DNA of 64,000 nucleotides from Lysinibacillus sp. BPa_S21 (GTDB lineage Bacteria; Bacillota; Bacilli; Bacillales_A; Planococcaceae), in the NCBI RefSeq assembly GCF_023337795.1, contig NZ_JALIRS010000002.1, positions 62,001-126,000 of the forward strand, written 5' to 3'. A program made the position numbers and the translations under genes. Below, piece after piece: positions 61,199 through 64,000 of this stretch (position 1 is its first letter; each line of letters begins with the position of its first letter). The notes below the pieces were generated by a model that saw only the letters and a list, made by a program, of their open reading frames with translations, was not told the origin of the DNA and ran no database searches.

Positions 61199-62510
61199 GG
61201 TTCTATCCGTAGCTTTGGCTTTACTTTCCTCGATTTCGCCGGTTTTATCCGTCACTTTGCCGGTTCTATCCACGATTTCGCAAGTTCTATCCGTCACTTT
61301 GCCGGTTCTATCCACGATTTCGCAAGTTCTATCCGTCACTTTGGCGGTTTCTATCTTTCCATCCTTTTCGAGGTTCTATCCGTCACTTTAGCAGTTTTAT
61401 CCACGATTTTGCCAGTTCTATCCGTCACTTTGCCGGTTCTATCCACCATTTCGCCAGTTCTATCCGTCACTTTGGCTGTCCTATCATCATTTTAGTCGTT
61501 CTATCCGTCTTTGACGGTTCTATCCACGATTTCGCCGGTTCTATCCGTCACTTTAGCAGTTCTATCCACGATTTCGGTCGTTCTATCCGTCACTTTGGCG
61601 GTTTCTATCTTTCCATCCTTTTCGAGGTTCTATCCGTCACTTTAGCAGTTTTATCCACGATTTTGCCAGTTCTATCCGTCACTTTGCCGGTTCTATCCAC
61701 CATTTCGCCAGTTCTATCCGTCACTTTGGCTGTCCTATCATCATTTTAGTCGTTCTATCCGTCTTTGACGGTTCTATCCACGATTTCGCCGGTTCTATCC
61801 GTCACTTTAGCAGTTCTATCCACGATTTCGGTCGTTCTATCCGTCACTTTGGCGGTTTCTATCTTTCCATCCTTTTCGAGGTTCTATCCGTCACTTTAGC
61901 AGTTTTATCCACGATTTTGCCGGTTCTATCCATCATTTTAGTCGTTCTATCCGTCTTTGACGGTTCTATCCACGATTTCGCCAGTTCTATCCGTCACTTT
62001 GCCGGTTCTATCCACCATTTCGCCAGTTCTATCCGTCACTTTGGCGGTTTCTCCACTTTGACAGTTCTATTCACGATTTCGCCGGTTTTATCCGTCACTT
62101 TGACAGTTCTATCCACGATTTCGCAAGTTCTATCCGCCACTTTGCCAGTTTCTATCTTTCCATCCTTTTCGAGGTTCTATCCGTCACTTTGGCGGTTCTA
62201 TCCACGATTTCGCAAGTTCTATCCGTCACTTTGCCGGTTCTATCCACGATTTCGCAAGTTCTATCCGTCACTTTGGCGGTTCTATCTTTCCATCCTTTTC
62301 GAGGTTCTATCCGTCACTTTAGCAGTTTTATCCACGATTTCGGCAGTTCTTTCCGTCATTTTGGCTGTCCTATCCATCATTTTAGTCGTTCTATCCGTCT
62401 TTGGCGGTTCTATCCACGATTTCGGTCGCTCTATCCGTCACTTTGACGGTTCTATCCACGATTTCGCCGATTCTATCCATCATTTCAACAATTCTATCCA
62501 CATGTTTGGA
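61199..62510. repeat. 1.3-kb array of 21-bp tandem repeats with 254-bp higher-order period
   Basis: About 60 units, each a core GTTCTATCC followed by 12 variable bases. Two main unit types alternate: one continues GTCACTTTGCCG, the other ACGATTTCGCCA (and close variants). A marker unit, CTATCTTTCCATCCTTTTCG, begins at 61351, 61605, 61859, 62152 and 62282; the first three are exactly 254 bp apart. The array lies between mltG and a DUF1292 gene, with no cas genes or unique spacers. Frames through it read as hydrophobic heptads on the plus strand and DRTGKVT-like heptads on the minus strand, but stops and phase shifts break both, so coding is unlikely. Confidence 0.95.
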
Positions 62511-62552
62511 AAGTAACTTTATCCCAAGCCAAATTTACATGCTCCTTAATGC

Positions 62553-62592
62553 AAAAAAACTCTGAGTAGCATTTTACTACCCAGAGTTCTAA
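62553..62592 (-). terminator. intrinsic terminator of the double-DUF1292 gene
   Basis: ACTCTGAGTAG pairs with CTACCCAGAGT with one mismatch (62559-62588), followed by a T-run on the minus strand. Confidence 0.85.
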
Positions 62593-63120
62593 CTACAATT
62601 CATTTAATACATCTTCAACAAATGCCCATTCTTCATCCGTTTCAATTGGTAATAATTCATCAATTGTTCCGTCATTTCCCGATATATATTGGGAAGCAAA
62701 AATATCTCGTTCCTCTATTGGCTCGTCCGTTGCCAAAACATAAAGCACATAGGATTTGCCAAATTGCTCTGATGAAAATGTATGAATAACCTCACATACC
62801 TGATCTGTCCCATCCTCATCTGTTATTGTAAATAACTGCGGCTCTTCTTCAAATTCATCTAGAAGTGTCAGGACTACCTCATTAATCATTTCCCACTCTG
62901 CATCTGTTTCAACAGGCTGTAGATTTGTCATTTCTCCATTGTTATCATCATAATCAAATGTCATAGCAGAAATGTCTCCAGGAATTTCATGACCATCTTC
63001 GTCGATTAACGAAAACAATACATATGATTTCTCGTCCGAATCGAAGGTGAAGACAACACGACACTTTTGCTCCTTGCCATTCTCGCCAACTATAAGAAAT
63101 TCTTGCGTTTCCTCGTTCAT
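62593..63120 (-). CDS. protein with two DUF1292 domains in tandem
   Basis: A 175-residue acidic protein made of two repeats of the YrzB/DUF1292 domain. Repeat 1 (about 1-85) has FLIVGENGKEQKCRVVFTF, KSYVLFSLIDEDG and PVETDAEWEMINEVV; repeat 2 (about 95-175) has FTITDEDGTDQVCEVIHTF, KSYVLYVLATDE and PIETDEEWAFVEDVL. Repeat 2 is closest to the single-domain YrzB encoded just upstream at 63335, so a duplication and fusion is likely. The function of DUF1292 is unknown. AAGGAGG precedes the ATG by 6-8 bases. It is absent at this place in B. subtilis. Confidence 0.9.
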   Translation of the reverse strand: MNEETQEFLIVGENGKEQKCRVVFTFDSDEKSYVLFSLIDEDGHEIPGDISAMTFDYDDNNGEMTNLQPVETDAEWEMINEVVLTLLDEFEEEPQLFTITDEDGTDQVCEVIHTFSSEQFGKSYVLYVLATDEPIEERDIFASQYISGNDGTIDELLPIETDEEWAFVEDVLNEL

Positions 63121-63224
63121 TTAATGTCCTCCTTCACTAGGCATAATTATGTTCTAAACTTTGATAAGAGCTATTTTGGGCTGGCACAAGGCTTTCACCT
63201 TTCATTCTAAGGAGTCACGTTCTA

Positions 63225-63262
63225 AAAATGTCATCACAACTTTTAGTAATGAGCCAGCTTTA
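63225..63262. repeat. fragment of the dispersed element's right flank
   Basis: AAATGTCATCACAACTTTTAGTAATGAGCCAG matches the right flank of copies 2 and 3 (GTCATCCACAACTTTTAG.GATAAACC). Only the flank is present, with no core palindrome. It lies in the gap between the two DUF1292 genes. Confidence 0.5.
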
Positions 63263-63273
63263 TTCTCTCAAAA

Positions 63274-63318
63274 GTAAAAAAGGAACAAGGAGTGCTTGTT
63301 GCCATCCTTGTTCCACAC
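63274..63318 (-). terminator. intrinsic terminator of yrzB
   Basis: AAGGAACAAGGA pairs with TCCTTGTTCC (63281-63313), followed on the minus strand by TTTTTTAC. It lies 17 bases after the yrzB stop, so yrzB and the double-domain gene are probably separate units. Confidence 0.85.
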
Positions 63319-63334
63319 TTATAAAGAACGAAGA

Positions 63335-63643
63335 TTAGTCTTCGTATTCATCCTCTAAAGCGTTTAATACGTCTTCTACCATATCCCACTCTGCTTCAGT
63401 TTCGATTGGTGTTAACTCACCATCTTCGCCATTTTCAGATGGAACAAATGAAGATACGAAGATTTCTACAGAGCCATCCTCATCTTCTTCTGCGCCTACC
63501 ATAGAGTAAAATACGTATGATTTGCCGAATTCAGCTGATTCATGTACGTGAATTACTTCACAAAGTTGTTCGTTTCCGTTCTCGTCAATCACAGTAATGT
63601 GTTGTACATGTAATGCTTCTTCATGGTTATGCTCTTGTGCCAT
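63335..63643 (-). CDS. yrzB: YrzB, single DUF1292 domain protein
   Basis: A 102-residue acidic protein. The DUF1292 core reads [35 protein letters not shown], followed by [25 protein letters not shown]. It lies 19 bases downstream of ruvX, as in the B. subtilis yrrK-yrzB order, so the two are likely an operon. The function is unknown. Confidence 0.92.
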   Translation of the reverse strand: MAQEHNHEEALHVQHITVIDENGNEQLCEVIHVHESAEFGKSYVFYSMVGAEEDEDGSVEIFVSSFVPSENGEDGELTPIETEAEWDMVEDVLNALEDEYED

Positions 63644-63662
63644 GTGGTTGTCACCTCATCAA

Positions 63663-64000
63663 TTAATTTTTGCTATCTAAGTAGCCTTGTAAAATCATCA
63701 CTGCAGCCATTTTGTCAATGACTTGCTTACGCTTTTTGCGACTTACGTCAGCATCGATTAGCATACGCTCGGCAGCCATCGTTGTTAAACGCTCATCCCA
63801 AAGCTTGACCGGTAGTGAAAATGTTTCTTCTAAAAGTTTTTTATAGTTTTCAGAAGCTTCCCCACGCGGTCCAACCGTATTATTCATGTTTTTCGGGTAC
63901 CCTACAACAAATTCTGTTATAGAATACTCCTTTACTAGCTCGGCTATACGCTCAATGCCGAATTCGCCGTTTGCTTCATCAATTTTTACGGTTTCAATAC
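63663..64000 (-). CDS. ruvX: RuvX/YqgF, Holliday-junction resolvase-like nuclease, 5' end cut by window edge
   Basis: About 112 C-terminal residues are visible; the start lies beyond 64000. Seen in frame upstream of the first internal Met: [33 protein letters not shown], the VGxPxxMNxTxGPR motif of the family, then [47 protein letters not shown] with the catalytic Asp/Glu region (DERLTT). The protein helps mature 16S rRNA and is essential in some bacteria; the resolvase role is debated. Confidence 0.93.
   Translation of the reverse strand, partial: IETVKIDEANGEFGIERIAELVKEYSITEFVVGYPKNMNNTVGPRGEASENYKKLLEETFSLPVKLWDERLTTMAAERMLIDADVSRKKRKQVIDKMAAVMILQGYLDSKN

Noticed and set aside
61199..62510. 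CRISPR array
   Set aside because: The repeats are contiguous 21-bp units with no unique spacers, and there are no cas genes.
61917..62516. Hydrophobic 199-residue and shorter frames through the repeat array
   Set aside because: They are translations of the 21-bp repeats (a multiple of 3), have no ribosome-binding site, and exist in overlapping frames. The array's phase shifts break them elsewhere.

Overview
The window is about 64 kb of low-GC chromosome from an endospore-forming Firmicute. The marker genes are gpr, spoIIP, an intact sigK, an orphan spoIIIAH-like gene, a BclB-type exosporium gene and a yjcZ-type gene. The gene content and the order gpr-spoIIP / rpsT / holA / yqzM / comEC-EB-EA / yqeM-rsfS-yqeK-nadD-yhbY-aroE-yqeH-yqeG / mtnN / yrrS / greA / udk / trhP2-trhP1-trmR / mltG / yrzB / ruvX match the Bacillus subtilis yqe-yrr region. 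Protein style and the dispersed repeats suggest Lysinibacillus or a close relative; the genus is an inference.

Layout. (1) 1-8.3 kb is a patchwork of accessory genes: MDR oxidoreductase (cut by the window edge), VOC protein, cupin, CDF cation exporter, two GNAT acetyltransferases, a YdcF-like membrane protein, then a sporulation group (SpoIIIAH-like, BclB-like, YjcZ-like). (2) 8.3-27.6 kb is a 4-hydroxyphenylacetate (homoprotocatechuate) meta-cleavage locus, nearly all on the minus strand. The core operon runs from the DapA-family gene (26559) down to hpaF (14625): DapA-like, hpaE, hpaB, hpaD, hpaC, FAD synthetase, ALDH, DUF485, SSS symporter, hpaG N-half, hpaG C-half, hpaF. Next to it lie a separate ALDH, an AraC-type regulator, an APC permease and a class III aminotransferase, plus a divergent LysR regulator at the operon head. 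(3) 27.9-37.3 kb holds a secreted protein of unknown function, lepA, an unknown zinc-ribbon protein, fmdB-fmdA (formamidase), an OatA-like acyltransferase and spoIIP. (4) 37.3-64 kb is conserved housekeeping, competence and sporulation DNA, ending in a 5'-truncated ruvX.

How the genes work together. HpaBC hydroxylates 4-hydroxyphenylacetate, HpaD opens the ring, HpaE oxidises the semialdehyde, HpaF isomerises the product, and the split HpaG pair decarboxylates and isomerises it. The usual hydratase HpaH and aldolase HpaI are not visible; a DapA-fold lyase heads the operon and may replace the aldolase. A stand-alone FAD synthetase probably supplies FAD for HpaB. Three matches to the CcpA cre consensus lie just upstream of the operon head, the AraC gene and the formamidase gene, suggesting carbon catabolite control of all three.

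The most unusual non-genic feature is a 1.3-kb array of 21-bp repeats (61199-62510) between mltG and a DUF1292 gene, with a 254-bp higher-order period. A family of dispersed palindromic repeats sits in several intergenic gaps (about 36.2, 44.0, 52.9, 54.1, 55.1 and 63.2 kb); one copy contains a 37-bp tandem repeat. I saw no rRNA or tRNA genes, CRISPR array, insertion sequence, integrase or prophage.
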